Positions 48,263 through 62,100 are shown, numbered from the stretch's first letter. The stretch is 64,000 nucleotides of DNA from Vespa crabro (GCF_910589235.1 NC_060964.1:944071-1008070); one strand, 5' to 3'. Made by a program: numbers and translations. Notes: generated by a model not told the origin, from the letters alone.

Positions 48263-49955
48263 TCGTTTTCTTTTCCCGTTGTGTACATTAGTTTGTTATT
48301 CTTTAATATAGATTTTACTAATTCTTACGATTTGTTTTGCCGATGGAAATTGTCTGAAACTTGAACCTATATAATTTTTATAAGAAAAGTTATGCGATAC
48401 TATTTTGAAATAATTTTGAATAATTAATAAGGCAAATTCGTCTTTTTAAATCTAAGTAATATTATTGAATTAATTATATAGCGATAATAAAAGAGATCTA
48501 CTATATCCACTTTCGTAGAAATTGTGCGGCGTGACATCTATACCAGTGTTATATAGTCTTTAAGTGATCTTACGAATATTTTTTCATTCGGTCGATAAGG
48601 AAGTTTACTTTTTCTTAACTATCGGTAATAATATATAATATAGAGGGCGATGAAGCTGTACGGAATTTTATCGGGACGATAAAATAATTTTTCAAATCCT
48701 ATCATTGTATTAGATTATAAATAAAATTTGGAATTATCTGAGAAATTTTACATTCGTTTCATGAATCACTTGTATAAAGAAATAACGTTAAATTAACGAG
48801 AAAAAAATATTAATAGATATATTTTGTTATCTTTTTATCACCAATTTAATAAAATATTTCATTAATAAAAAATCAAATTAACGGTGACACAAGACCCATA
48901 AAAACTGTTTTTAAAAGTGCATAAATTTAAATCGATTGCAAGGGAGATAAAATTTTTAAATTAATATTAATGAACAATGATATTTTTAATTAATTCATAT
49001 TCTGAATGTAATTATGCAATATTGTCGCGATAATAATATATCCATATGAATAAATATCTACAAACTTAAATCCCATTAGCGTTTATTGTTGTCCAACAAA
49101 AATAATAGCCACTAATTTTGGCTGAATGTGACGGACCCGCTACGCTAATAAAGTTTAAAATTAACGCGACAGACGATACTCTGTCACGAGAATTGCAGCA
49201 GATCAAATGAGTCGTGACGCACGAAACGATCATCGGCTTTCAATTCGCGATTTAGAAACGTAATATACGTCATTGACATTAAAATTATTGAATAAATTTT
49301 ACTACTTTGATAGTTAATTACTTTCTGGAAAAAAAATATCTATGACGAAATCCTTTTAGAATGAATAACGAATTGTTGGTACATGATCAATTAAAACTTA
49401 AATATCATTTTATTTGACCGTACGATTGCAAATGAAATAAATATGAAGAACGTATGTATTCATATAGATCAATTTCATTCGATATAAGCCCGTGTAATAA
49501 TTTCCAGACATAGAGAACGCAAATTATTCTATGCCTTTATGAATTCGTGTAAAACTATTTTTAGTATTTCCTTCCACGTGAGTGATAGAAGTTGCATTAA
49601 ACATTTTACCAATAATAATAAATTTATTATAACAATACTGCGAACTCAATAGATATTATTGTCGCATTATTCAAAATAAAATAGTTTTGTAAATGATATT
49701 ACGATGATTAAGAGGAATAAAAAAGAAAGATATCGAGACGAACATTATTCTATGAACTAATAGAATTTCGAAATAATTTTAATCGTCAAAATATCTGTAA
49801 ATACATTTATATCTGAATTATGATTGAATTTTGATAATAAATAAATCGAAGAAACGAGATAATTTAATTTTGAAAAAGATAATAATGTTAAAGAAATGTG
49901 TAAAAAAATAAATAAAGATAGAGAGACAGAGAGATAAAGAAAAACAGAGAGGTAA

Positions 49956-49965
<10 letters not shown>
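48263..49965. other. AT-rich intergenic DNA; enhancer-like block at 49,075-49,270
   Basis: No gene. The segment 49075-49270 is richer in CpG and has homeodomain/Sox-type strings such as CCCATTAGCGTTTATTGTTG. Function not shown. Confidence 0.5.

Positions 49966-49999
<34 letters not shown>
49963..49999. repeat. (GA)n microsatellite
   Basis: GA run. Confidence 0.93.
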
Positions 50000-50000
<1 letters not shown>

Positions 50001-50019
50001 ACAACATAATCGATTTTCG

Positions 50020-50420
50020 TCTTGAGAAGTAATAGGTGCGTGGGTTTAGGCAGTAAAAGCACGTTTAGAGAGTTTAGTTCGATAGACGAGAAACTCGACG
50101 ACCCGGCAACCATTGCTAAGGTTCTCATAAAAATTTTACCCTCTCCTCGTATCCCTTTAAAGTCTGCGTCTCCATCGCTCTTACACCCCCTCTCGTGCTT
50201 TCTCTTGCTTTCTCTCGGTCGTTCTCTAAGCACGGCTAATTCAAAATGGCGTCGCCACCCCTATATCATTCGCAAGCCTCCCCTATTCTAGGAGAACCCC
50301 TCGACGAAGCGGCGCGTTAGGGGTGGGGCCACCGAACTATGGCGCCCCTTACACCCTTTGCTACGTCGAGGAACTTCCAACAAATTGAAATCCTGCATTT
50401 TCCACAGGCCTAAACCTGGA
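50020..50420. promoter_or_regulatory. GC-rich block with ATGGCG and CACCC motifs
   Basis: It contains TCAAAATGGCGTCGCCACCC (from 50241), TTAGGGGTGGGGCC and AACTATGGCGCCCCTTACAC. These are GCCAT cores next to KLF/Sp1-type CACCC boxes in opposite orientations. The only ORFs are short and unrecognised. Could be a promoter or Polycomb-type element. Confidence 0.3.
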
Positions 50421-50451
50421 AGCGTTTTCTCTCTCTTTTTCTCTCTCTTTC

Positions 50452-50485
<34 letters not shown>

Positions 50486-51339
50486 CCTCATGCGTAGTCC
50501 TAACGTTTTCTTCTTATTCCATTTTACTATATTAGAATATATTGCAAAATAAGAAATTCATTGAAGGAATATATTAATAATATTACTTATTCTTTTTTCT
50601 TTTTTGTTTCTCTTTTTTCTTCTTTCTTCCTTTTTTTTTTTTTTTTTTTTTAAGAAAAAACGTGACTAATGCAGTGAAATTTGTTTTTTCTAATAATAAT
50701 ACTTATTTATTCTTAATGGTAGTTAATTTGTTTCATATTTGAGAAAAACTTTAATGATAATATATATCGATCTAATAAATCTATAAATTCGTGCCATAAT
50801 GATAACGTTATTTATACGATAGATAGAAATCGTTTCTGGTTAAATGTGATTTCTTAAAATCATTCAGGTAAATAATAAAAATATATGCGCGAAAGAACCT
50901 CCAGCAAAGTAAACTACGCTACCGAAAGAAACTTTCATAATTATAATTTTACGATTAATAAAAAAGATCACGTGTTGTTTCTAGCATGCTAAATTAATTG
51001 AAACGAAAAAAAAAGTAAAGAAAAAAAAAAGAAAAAACATTATTCGACTGTAAATACGATCGATACATAAACACGCGCAAAACGATACAAAGCACAAGTT
51101 TATTTTTTTATCGATTTTAATATCACAAAAAAAAAAGAATACATAATTATAGAAATACACGATATAATAAATTAATAATAATTAAACTAATTCTTTCGAG
51201 GTTCTGGATTGGTTCGAAGTCGAGTCGGATGTTTATAGCGAGATCAGAAGCAAATACTTTCAGTGAAGAGTTGCCTTGGGGTGTTCGATAAAATGTAGAG
51301 AAGTGCATGAGGTGATTGCAGCATGAGAGAGGGGGAGGA

Positions 51340-51560
51340 TGCGATAGCAGTGGGATGAGGAATGAGGCAGGAGGAGAAAGAGGAGGAGGAAGAGGAGGAG
51401 GACTGGTGTTGAATCGGTTTGGATGGAAAGACCAGTGAAGCGGAGTTATAAGAGAGGGACAGTAGTGTAAGAGGTGGAGGAGGAGGAGGAAAGAGAGGAG
51501 GAGAAGGAGGAAGGGGAGGAGGAGGAGGAGGAGGAGGAGGAGGAAGAGGAGGAGGAGCAG
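51340..51560. repeat. (GGA)n purine-rich tract, about 220 bp
   Basis: Imperfect GGA/GAGGA repeats on the plus strand, immediately before a CpG-rich block. Confidence 0.92.
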
Positions 51561-51850
51561 GAGGATTAGGATTAGGAAGGGGGAGTCAGAGGTAGGTGTT
51601 GGTTGTGTCGGAATGCGAATTTGGACATCGAGGGAGTGTCGCGTCCGTTCCGCAAATTTCGACGACCGCCGAGATTTCGCGTCCTGTCCATATAATCACC
51701 GTTCTCCGAATTCCACGAACGAGATAGTTAGGGCACTTGCGGCAAATGCCAAACTTTTCAAACGTTCACGATCTTTCGATTTTTCTCCGCGACACCTTCC
51801 GCGGCCGCGTCTCCGACGAATCGAATTCTACCGTCGACCAAACGTATGTA
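51561..51850. other. CpG-rich block downstream of GGA tract
   Basis: Open reading continues for 132 codons from 51613 on the plus strand. The peptide shows no recognisable domain and runs out into AT-rich repeat, so I do not call it a gene. A promoter or 5' UTR is equally possible. Confidence 0.25.
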
Positions 51851-52754
51851 GTACTTATGTATATAATACATATGTATGTACATACTTACGCGCTTCTCTG
51901 TTACAAATAGCAAATGCAAAACCAAAAACGATTTTCTCTTTCGTCGGAATAATTATAAGCGATGTATGTATTTTCTACGTCTACGTATGTTTCAAAATGT
52001 ATTTTATTTAACTTATTCCTAAAGTTATTTTGCGTGGAATGCGCCTGATTCCCAAATATGTTATTACTATCTAAACTCGTAAACGATATAGCTATGTATA
52101 TTATTTGGTTATTGTAAATTCTCTGTTGCATGTGGAATTTGATATTTGATAATTGTATATAAGTATTATATATATATATATTTTTATTTTTAATCTTTAA
52201 ATCTTTAATCGAAGAAAAAGAAGATTGAAATAGAATTCAAGATTTTATTAAAAAAAAAAAAATATTAAAAATAATTATGAAACGATAACTTTCCTTTTTT
52301 TTTATGTCGAAACGATAATAATCTAATTCTTTAAAAAATATATACAAATTATTTATTAATGTATTATTTATATTTTATGTATGTAGATATATATACATAT
52401 ACATATATATACATATACATATATATATAATGTATATAAATAAACACACACACACAAACGTTATCTCTTTTATCTTTGATTTTTTGATAAACTATAATAC
52501 TCACGTTTTTTTTCCTATCAAACTTCAAAGTTAATAAAATAATATAAAATACCTGAAATTTCTTAGCTTCTCCAAATAAGTTCAATATACCTTACGTGTT
52601 ACGTATGCGGCCATTCCATAGTCGTATCAATCCCATATATATACATGGTGTAAATATATCCAAAGCGTGTCAAAGTGCTCGTTCGGTCAAGCATGTGTGC
52701 GACTAGCGATTAGATAAATGATCTTGAATATGTTAGGTAGAAAGAGAGAGTGAG

Positions 52755-52770
52755 AGAAAGAGAAAGAGAA

Positions 52771-52818
<48 letters not shown>
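52755..52818. repeat. (GA)n microsatellite
   Basis: GA and GAAA run. Confidence 0.94.
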
Positions 52819-52820
<2 letters not shown>

Positions 52821-53238
52821 TGAAAAAAATAAATAAATAAAAATAAGAGGAAGCAATAGGAGGAGACGTAAAAATTTTACGCGAATTTTTCCGCGGCTCG
52901 CGTCGAACTGACCTCGCCCTTATTTTTCGGCCCTGTTCGTTCCTTGTTTCCTACTGCTCCCTCCTCATCGACCGCCCCTTCCTCGTTCTCTTTCTTCCTC
53001 TATCTCCTTTTCTCCCTCGTCATTCTCTTTGTCCCTCTTTCTTCCTATCCCTTCACTCTTCGCAACCCGCGTCGCGGGATTTTTACGATTCTGCGCGTGG
53101 AAAAATCACCTTTTTCCGGTTAACCCTCTTGTGAGACTGCGCGTCCCTCTAGCGATATCCTTCTTCCTCCAATTACTTTTCTATATAACTTTCTTCCCAC
53201 GTTCTTTCTTCCTTAAACATCTTCTTCGTTTATTCGCT

Positions 53239-53244
<6 letters not shown>

Positions 53245-53286
<42 letters not shown>

Positions 53287-53306
53287 AAGAGAGAGAGAGA
53301 GAGAAA
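53245..53306. repeat. (GA)n microsatellite
   Basis: GA run with a few interruptions. Confidence 0.94.
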
Positions 53307-53749
53307 ACGCGTACAATATTCATTTATTTGTTTCATTTCTATTTTGTTTCTTTCAAAATTAGTAAAAGAATAAAAAAAAAAACTTAAAAAATGACAGAAA
53401 AAATAAAATAAAAAAAAAAGAACAATTATTGGAATTTCATATACGTATAACTAAGATCTTACGTTTATAATTTTTGATATTAGATCGCGTAGGTAATCAA
53501 TCGAAGAATTTCTAACAAACTTCTATAATTTGATTGAATGAACAATCCGAATTCTCTTGGGAACGAATTTTACAAAGCAAAAACTTGATATCTTAAAAGT
53601 ATTCTAATAATAAACGTAGCTATGGGTGCCTTCATCGTATCTCTCATTCTACTTCGATTAGACAAACGGTAAGGGTTGAATCCTGAAGGAAAGATATAAA
53701 CTCGAAGTAGAAAGTGAGGAATTCAAAAGGAATAAGAGAGGAGGAAGGA

Positions 53750-53832
53750 GAAAGAGACAAACGGAGGACTCGACTGGGATCCCCGTGAGACCATAAATTC
53801 GCCCCTCGAACCGAAATTCTCTCTCTCTCTTC

Positions 53833-53868
<36 letters not shown>

Positions 53869-54389
53869 ATCTCACTTTCTCTCTTTCTCTCTTCCCACGT
53901 GCCCGATACAGAGGAAGGAACGCGAGTAGATTACGTACACACGTACGTACAAGGATGGGCATATAAATTCGACTCGCGGAATAAGGATCGGCCCCTTTCC
54001 AGACGTCGGGTGGTTCGCCTGTTCTAGGCTGAGTGCTAGCGTGTAGAATGAGAAAGAGAGAAAGAGGGAGACATTGAGAGAGGGAGAGAGAGAGAAAGAG
54101 AGAGAAAGAGAGTGAGCGAGTGAGTGAGAGAACGAAGAGACGAGAAGAGGAAAGAGGGTGGCTAGGTCGGCCACACGGAGGAGGGTGGGTGCCACCTTCT
54201 TGGATCAATAAATGATTTAACATTCACAAAATGGCGGGTGAGCCCCCGGCAGGGGCGGAGAAATAATATAATCTACCTTAGACTCTCTCGCTCTCGCCTT
54301 CCTCCACCCATTCTACTATATGCGTATACGTGTGTGTGTATGCGCGTTAACGTGCACATCGACGAAAATAGCTATACGAAAGGAGTGGC

Positions 54390-54470
<81 letters not shown>

Positions 54471-54660
54471 AAGGAAATCTGAAAGTACACGTATATGCTC
54501 ATTTACCAAAAGAGAAGCACATACAGAAAGGGGTGGTAGGGTATCTAAGCATGCTCACCTCTCTTTCTCTCTCTCTCTCTCTTTCTCTACGACTAACACC
54601 GAAACTACCGCTCAACCCCCGCTCGCATCGTCAGCAGAGTAACGCTCGTTCGAGAATTCT
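53750..54660. promoter_or_regulatory. GAGA-rich and GC-rich region with CGCCATTTTG motif
   Basis: It combines many GAGAG tracts (53820-53885, 54045-54130, 54393-54475) with CACAAAATGGCGGGTGAGCC at about 54226. That is a PHO/YY1-type GCCATTTTG core next to GGGTG boxes. These are the kinds of motif found clustered in Drosophila Polycomb response elements. No supported coding gene. Much of the GAGAG content is simple repeat, so the call is weak. Confidence 0.28.
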
Positions 54661-55199
54661 ACTGTTATTCCCCTATATCTCTGCTTTCCGTATCAACCAC
54701 CAAGATGTTCCCGAAAGAATCGCTAATAAAAATTGCACTCTACTAATGTAGCCTTGAAAATGATTGCTAAATCTTAATAAGCCAAGGTATAAATTTATTA
54801 CTTATTTTTTCTTATGTTATTTTATCTATATTACAACATGAAATGATTATTATATTAATTTATATAATATATTATATTAATTTTATTAATGATATAAATA
54901 TGTGATATAAATATATACGACTCAGATTATTCTTATAATATTCCAGGCTCGTCTATCAAAAAATAAATTCAAAGTGTGATTCTTTTTTACCTTGGAAAAA
55001 AAAGAAACAGACAATCTTTAAAAATGCAATCACATTTTCAACGAAACGAATTTAACAAATAAATTGTATCATTCTTATTTATTTAATTAATTCTTCAGTA
55101 ATAAATAATACGATTCTTCAATCGGATGTTTGTTCCAGTCTCTGGTTTTAATCGAATTTATTTACTGGGTGGCGCGACGTTTGCTCTAAAAATTTCGAG

Positions 55200-55790
55200 T
55201 CACGAGTAACGGCTTCGTTAGGTCGACATATTTTACGTTAATGGGGGTAGTAAAGTGGATTTTAAGAGGAAGCAAGCAGGGCTAGAGCGTGCGAGCGAGC
55301 GAGCGAGGAAGGAAGGAAAGGCTCGTAGGTGGATAGTAGGAACTGAGGGTACTTTGGATTCGAGGCCGGTAGACGTAGAAGATCCCTAAATATTAAGGGG
55401 GCATTAACGTGGTCGGCCATTTTGTGTGAGGTCTAGGCGTGCGCGCGCGCGGGCGCGCGAGCGAGCGAGCGAGCACTCGTGAACGCGCATGAGGAAGAGA
55501 GCGCGCGTATAAGCGAACCTTCTCTAGCGTATATTATTATATTATAAGAGGGTGCCCTGGCGCCTCCCAAGATTATGGAAATCGCGACGGGTATTAAGGG
55601 GAGAGGCGAGCTAGGTTCTGTCGCATCAGGAAGGAACGAAGGAATAGGGTAAGAGAATAGAGAAGAGAAGAGAATAGAGAAGAGATAGAGAAAGAGAAAG
55701 AGAAGGAGAAGGTCGGTGAAGGTGATATTACGGGGGTGGAAAGGAACGTGAAATGCATATACATAGAGTACACTCCCTTCTAACACCGAA
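55200..55790. promoter_or_regulatory. CpG-rich island with CGGCCATTTTGTG and alternating GC run
   Basis: One of the most GC/CpG-rich blocks in the window. It includes GAGC repeats (55290-55300 and 55457-55473), a GCGCGC run (55438-55458) and GTCGGCCATTTTGTGTGAG at about 55412, a full match to CNGCCATNDNND. The minus-strand ORF at 55433-55786 has no recognisable domain. Likely promoter or regulatory DNA. Confidence 0.35.
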
Positions 55791-56929
55791 ACTCCTTCGA
55801 AATTGGATCGGGAAATTGATTTTCCGATATAATCCTTCGATTTCTTACACTGATCTGATGATATCGTGAGGCTTTGAATTATAGAGGTTCTAGATTATAA
55901 GGCGCGATAAACCGAACGGTTTCCGTTCCGTAGAAGGATTCTTCGCTCGTTACTACCAAGAGGACGTTCGAATAGTTTCCACTCAGAGAACAATCGGCGG
56001 GATTATTGCAACATATCTCTCGAGTATTTTCCTAGTCTCTGTTAATACGAATCTGTGATAGAATTTCGAATGTTTGTGTGGTACGGAGTCATTTGGAGGA
56101 TGGGATCGGGGAGGAAGTGAGGAAGGGGTTTTTTTTCTCTTTATCTTCGTTCATTATAGACATTTACAATTTGTGCAATCGTAAAATCGTAAAATTAGAA
56201 AAATAAGTAAGAAAGAATTTTTGAAGAATTTAGAGTGAAATTATGTTCGATGAAGGATTTACTTAGAAAATGTTTTCTGATAAGAGGTAAGAGAGCATAG
56301 CCGGGAGGTAGATATTCGAACGACGGTTTGTTCTGTCACATATCTTCATTAAGGGGGTGGTAACCGGCAAGGCAGGAGGGTACTTAGTTCGCGGAGGGTA
56401 GTAGAGGGTAGGAAGGAGGCAGTAACTACCGTCGGAGAACCAGGTTCGGAGTTCCTCCAAGTTTGTTGTGTGAGAAAACAGGGACTGATTTGAATTTATA
56501 TTACTTGGCCTCCCCTCTGAATACGGTCCTAGGCTAAGGAAATTTCCATATATCTGAGAAAGCTCGGAGTCGACTCGCGAAATGAATGTACCCAAGACGC
56601 AATTCGAATTTTCGATACGTTCTCTTTGAGAAAATCGATTTTCTATTATCGAAGAAAACTTTGAACTATCCTTATATATAATCTTAATTTTTTAACGAGA
56701 AGATTTTAAGAAGGTCTAGCGTAGATAAAACGAGTCATTAAGAAATATATATATATAAAGAAAAAGAGAAAAAAATAGATAAGATATTTATTGAAAAGAA
56801 ATATACGTAAGAAACTGGAGAACAAAATCGAGAATATTCAATAAAAATTGATAATGGTGTAATCAATTTATAAAAAATTGAATAAAGAAAATGGGATCGA
56901 TTTTATCGATCAACAAAAAAGAAGGGAAA

Positions 56930-57110
56930 ACGGTGACAAAGGAGAATGGCGGAGATGGCGGAGTGGGTGTGTAGAAGGACACGCGACGAAACGGCCGTTT
57001 AATTCACTGTACCAGCTTTCTCCGATTTGTAGAATGCTTTAATTCTCGCTTAACCTTCACGTTTTTACGCCAAATTTTCATCGGTCTCACCCTCGTTACC
57101 GCAGGAAGAG
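56930..57110. promoter_or_regulatory. GC-richer block with paired ATGGCGGAG
   Basis: GAATGGCGGAGATGGCGGAG (56944-56963) carries two GCCAT cores 9 bp apart. No ORF of note. Speculative regulatory element. Confidence 0.22.
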
Positions 57111-58556
57111 AAAAGCGGATGGGTAGGTAGCCATTTACGCGCTTAAGCACTTTTTAAAAGCCCCTATATTTATGCCACCTCCGGATACATATTCCAACCT
57201 CTTTCCACCATTTTCTCTCTCTCTTTCTCTCAACTCTCTTTCTCTCTCTTTTTGTTCTTTGTTCTTTCCACTTTTCTGTCTTTCTCTTTTGCTCGTTCTA
57301 TCGCGCACATTACGAAAAGCGAGCGAGAACGAAACAATTAAAACGTTGAAACGAGGCTGAGGGTCCGAAGTGAGCGTCCACAGTGAAACGTGGTGTTTTC
57401 ACACTACCCTTCTCCACTTTCGCACGATCCTTTCGCAGCACTGGTTATACAATAATCTGGAACGCAAAAGAAGGGAGTTTCCCGTTGGTCCTGGCTCTTT
57501 AACATGTCTTCCTAGAGATTTCGCGGTATTTTTCCTGTGATTTCAATGGAACTGCACCGAAGTTATTTGTTTCTTATCCTGTTATTTAAATGAAATAATA
57601 CGTCTATATGATCTATCATTTTTCTTTCCATTTCGATAAATCTTTGAATTTTTATAATGATCATTAGCGAATAAATTCGTTATCGGTCACTTGACTTATC
57701 CGATTATTGTCATAATTATCAATTTATAGCACGTGGCGTGATGTTTCTCCTTAAAGATACGACACGAAACTGATGACTCCGACCTCTTTCTATCAAAGGT
57801 CTGAAATCTGATGGTAAGATATAGGACGGAAGTATTTCTTTTAGAAAAGAAAAAAAACCTGTTGGCTGGTACGTCGAATGACCAGTCACGTGAGATTTGC
57901 AACGTGGCCAACGCGAGGACAAGAAGGAGACATTGTGAAAACAGACTCGCTTTCCGTGAGCCACGCATGAATGTGGGACAGCATGCGGGATTCCCACAGG
58001 ACTGGTCCTGGCAACCTGCTGTCGTTGGTTTTGCCTTCTGCTTCAATATTGAGCAGATACTGACCAGTCAGTCAGTTTAGATCCTGAGGAATTATTGTAA
58101 CTATTCCATGTGTGTTCATATCCTTCTTAATCGCATTAAAGAATAATCGAGAATCTCATGACTAAATTCTATTCAATGAAATTATACGTAGATATTTATT
58201 AACTTTTATTACCATCGGAATTATTTATTTTAGTATATATCATTTTTAATAATATTATTTAATGTCATTCTTTACAATAATTGACTTTAATTTTGCCTTT
58301 AATTTAAAAAAAATCCTAAGGCGAGATTAAAAAGTTAAAACTTTCTAAATAATAATAATATGGAACCATTTAAAAAAATATATATTTATATATGTGTATG
58401 TGTATATGATTATTATTATAATGACTGACCGATTTAACAGTGGATTTAACTGGATTACATTATATTTTAATTTTAATTAATTTCTGAAATATATACTCGT
58501 TCGAAAGAGATAATGCCACTTTCTTCAGAAAAATTTGTACGATATTAGAAAAAAGA

Positions 58557-58591
<35 letters not shown>

Positions 58592-58592
58592 G

Positions 58593-58631
<39 letters not shown>

Positions 58632-58632
58632 A
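58557..58632. repeat. (AAAT)n tetranucleotide microsatellite
   Basis: About 19 copies of AAAT. Confidence 0.95.
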
Positions 58633-58956
58633 AGAAGACATGTCGCATTTTCAAAGCAAGATCTCGAATTGTAACTTTCTTGTAACCTGTTTCTCGTCTT
58701 AGATTCTTCGAATACCAGTTCGACGGCTTTCCCGAGGCTCAACGACAAATCGATCGAAACTTTGGATGATAGCATAACTTGTCTGGCTGCTCTTCTAGAA
58801 ATTCATACTGTACTAGTCCGATGACTTTCCCGATCTTGCACTGCGTGTGAACGAGAATTCTGTAAATAGCCTGTAACATAACAATGGAATCCAGTTTCTT
58901 ATAATTATGTGTGAGGAAATAAAGTAATTTTTTTTAATATACAATTACAACGGCGT

Positions 58957-59128
<172 letters not shown>

Positions 59129-60714
59129 TAATAACAATTATAACGTCATTATTATTATTCATTATTATTATTACGACCATAAATCATTCGCGTTATACCC
59201 TTTTACAATTCTAAACAATTTTTTTTAGTATCTAATATAGATTTTCTTGGATCAACAGTTCACTATAAGAGTCTTCTTCCGTCGGTAGATATTCGTCTTT
59301 ACCGTGTATTTAAGTATATCCAAAATTGAGTTCGTTTTTGCATTTCTTGGATTAATTAAGAAACTACTTCTGTTAATATTTAAAAATGATAAAATTAATA
59401 AGCATATTATAATATTCGATCTAATATCAAATAATTTACCGTAAGATCAATACGTCGTAGCGAAATATTTTCATCGAATCCTCATTTTTATCAAGAACAA
59501 AATACGTAATGATCAATTAAGAGTAACAAAAATAGAGTGGACCTTTCTTTTGATAAATCTTTCTTGCAGGATCTTTGTCTCTGGACGGTTCCCCTTATAT
59601 CCGATAGGTAGTAGGTCTCGTGTACAGCTCTGCGGTGTCTGAAACGTCCACAAAGGACGACAATGCTCATTGTCATGCCTCCGAGGAGAAACTTAAGTTC
59701 TCAAAGGCGACAAGTGTACAATTAAGTCGTTAGGAGGACTTCCGGGAACTTGGACGGTACAAGTTTTCTCCGCAGCTCTGAGCTAAGCGTCCGTTAAACG
59801 CTTTACAAATTGCAATACCATTCTGCTGAAGAATCCATCATCTTTTATCTCGTATTTTATTTCCCCGTTATCCAACAAAAATTATAACAAAATTATTACC
59901 GAAATCTATTTATTATTCATTGCAACGTAGAAAATCTTTACGGCACTTTTTTTTTTTTAAAGCAAATAGTCAATGTGTGTTTGCAAACGTTTAAATTTGT
60001 ATAATAATATTCCTTGAGCAGATTTTGATCAGTGCGAGAGTGGGAGTTTTGGTGGTTTGAAGGGTGGTGGTCGGTGAAGAAACATAAGGTATGGAACTCG
60101 GTGATATGGTAGATGACATCGATTGAGGAGGGATGAGGAGAAGGAGGAGGAGGAGAAAAAGGAAGAGAGAGGAATGTCCGGACGCAAGTGTAGAGTTCGT
60201 TCGATTCGATATTCATCTCGAGATTCAATTCAATTTCCCTGTAGCTATCCTACCGGCGTCACAGCGCATCGAGAGTCGCGAGGGGTTGAAGAGGAGGATG
60301 TAGAAACGATGTAGGAGGTGGCGGAGAAGGAGGAGGAGGAGGAGAAGGAACTGGAAGTAGTGGAGGTAGGTAGGGTCGCAGCATTCAAAACCACCAGTAG
60401 AAGCGGCACCCCTTCGCGTTCGCGAGGAGATAAAACGAACCCTGGCACATAGGCGAGCCCTTACAGCGTCACTCCCACCCTTCACCCTTCTCTTTTCTCC
60501 CTCCTTCGTGATACTCCGAGCACTGCCACGATGGCAGAAGGTGTACAACGCCGTCTGGAGGAGAGTAGGTGGAGGAAACTGTTTTCCACTTGGTCTTACT
60601 GTACGAAAGCTGCACCTAACCTACGTCGTATCATTAATTATCTAAATTGAAGCTGCCACAGCGCGCCCGAGTGTCTTACATCGAAACTCTCAAAGGATGT
60701 TCCTCTCTCTATAC

Positions 60715-60742
60715 TCTCTCTATCTCTCTCTCTCTCCCTCTT

Positions 60743-60777
<35 letters not shown>

Positions 60778-60790
60778 AACTTTCTCTTAA
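60715..60790. repeat. (CT)n microsatellite
   Basis: CT run with interruptions. Confidence 0.94.
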
Positions 60791-61205
60791 ACACATGTAC
60801 ATACATACACACACACACGTACGTGCGCTCTCACATACATGCACATAAACACAGACACAGACTAAACTCTCTTTCTCTTCTCTATCTTCTGCATCTTGTC
60901 TTCTCTTCGTCATGTCTCTCCTTCGAGAATTTCAAGGAAAATGGCAGATGTTCTCGCGGAGGAAGACGACTCCTACGAATCTTCTCCTTCATCCTTCGAA
61001 GGTTTCTCAGACGGAAGAATAGAGAATGGAAGAAACTGAGACGGAGAGAGAACGACTTAAAGACATTTAAATTCTTGTCATCGTTTCTTTCTTTCTTCTT
61101 CTATTTTTATTTTATCAACAATAATAAAGATAATTCTATTGCCTTTGTAAATAATGATTACTATTATTAGAGTTTTAATGATAAGAAATAGTTTTTTTCA
61201 TCAAT

Positions 61206-61297
61206 AATTATATGTATTTTAGGAAAGCAAAGCATGGGATTGAATAATCCAATAGAGAGCCAGTGAATAAATGCGAACAGATTTTATTCTTCCTTTT
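61206..61297 (+). repeat. Left arm of a perfect 92-bp inverted repeat
   Basis: The arm runs from aattatatgtattttaggaa to cagattttattcttcctttt. It is identical over all 92 bases to the reverse complement of 62592-62683. Beyond each end the match stops at once (t versus a on the outside, c versus t on the inside). The arm has no ORF and no microsatellite. Confidence 0.97.
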
Positions 61298-61457
61298 CAT
61301 ATCTGATTCTTCCTAATCAATATCAAGAGAATAGAATACTATTTCTAATCATTATCAAGAGAAATAATTAATATGGAGACAATTCGATGGTAAAATGAAT
61401 TAATGTATACTTTCACATAGATTGAATTAATAAATTGTCCCAAGTAATTTTTCTTCC

Positions 61458-61465
61458 TCTCTCTC

Positions 61466-61512
<47 letters not shown>

Positions 61513-61517
61513 CTCTC
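61458..61517. repeat. (CT)n microsatellite
   Basis: CT run between the arms of the inverted repeat. Confidence 0.94.
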
Positions 61518-61699
61518 TAATCTTTATTTCCATTTTACGAATATTTAGTTTTCAAACCATCATTATATATTTCCATGTAGAAAAGATAAGTTTAACGTTA
61601 AGAGAGAAGTAAAAAACCAACATTTTTATGTTCATTTCGAGAATCATGATTAAAAGAGATTGGAATTAAAATTCTGCTCAGGACTAAGACATTTGAAAG

Positions 61700-62100
61700 G
61701 TTCTGCTTATCGTGAGAAGACTACCCGTTAGGGGAAGAAAAGGTAGGGAAGGGAGGTTTCCTGAGGTCGCCTCATATCGACGTATTTTAGGCGTTTTCCC
61801 CGGGATCGTCTTGCTCGAACGTAGACGAAGACCGTCTCTCCTCCAACGATTGCGTATGTGTACATGTGTGAGTTTGTATATGTGTGCGCGCGCGAATCTC
61901 CCTCTTTCTATCCTCCCTCTTCCTAGTCTCCCTGCCCTCTCAACCCTCTACTTCCCCGCGACTAGTGAGTAACGATTTTCCTCCATCTTACCCCGATTCC
62001 GGAACACACCCTTGGGGCAACCCCTCGAACACCGTCACCCTCTCGTACTACTCGCGCCATCCTTGATTTCTCTCTAAGCCGTCGCTTCCGTGTTAGATGT
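61700..62100. other. CpG-richer block between inverted-repeat arms
   Basis: It contains short ORFs of up to 86 codons with no recognisable domain. Composition resembles the other GC-richer islands of this gene-poor region. Confidence 0.3.

Noticed and set aside
51613..52011. 132-codon plus-strand ORF in a CpG-rich block
   Set aside because: No recognisable domain. The frame runs into AT-rich TYVYNTYVCTY repeat sequence, so it is likely chance.
56263..56595. 110-codon minus-strand ORF with balanced composition
   Set aside because: No family recognised and no splice or start context. It was kept out of the feature list, though conservation would be worth testing.
57696..58080. Overlapping ORFs on both strands (118 and 89 codons)
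   Set aside because: Neither resembles a known protein. Both-strand openness fits a CpG-richer non-coding block better.
58460..58775. Membrane-like FIYLFIYLFIYL ORF
   Set aside because: It is a translation of the (AAAT)n microsatellite.
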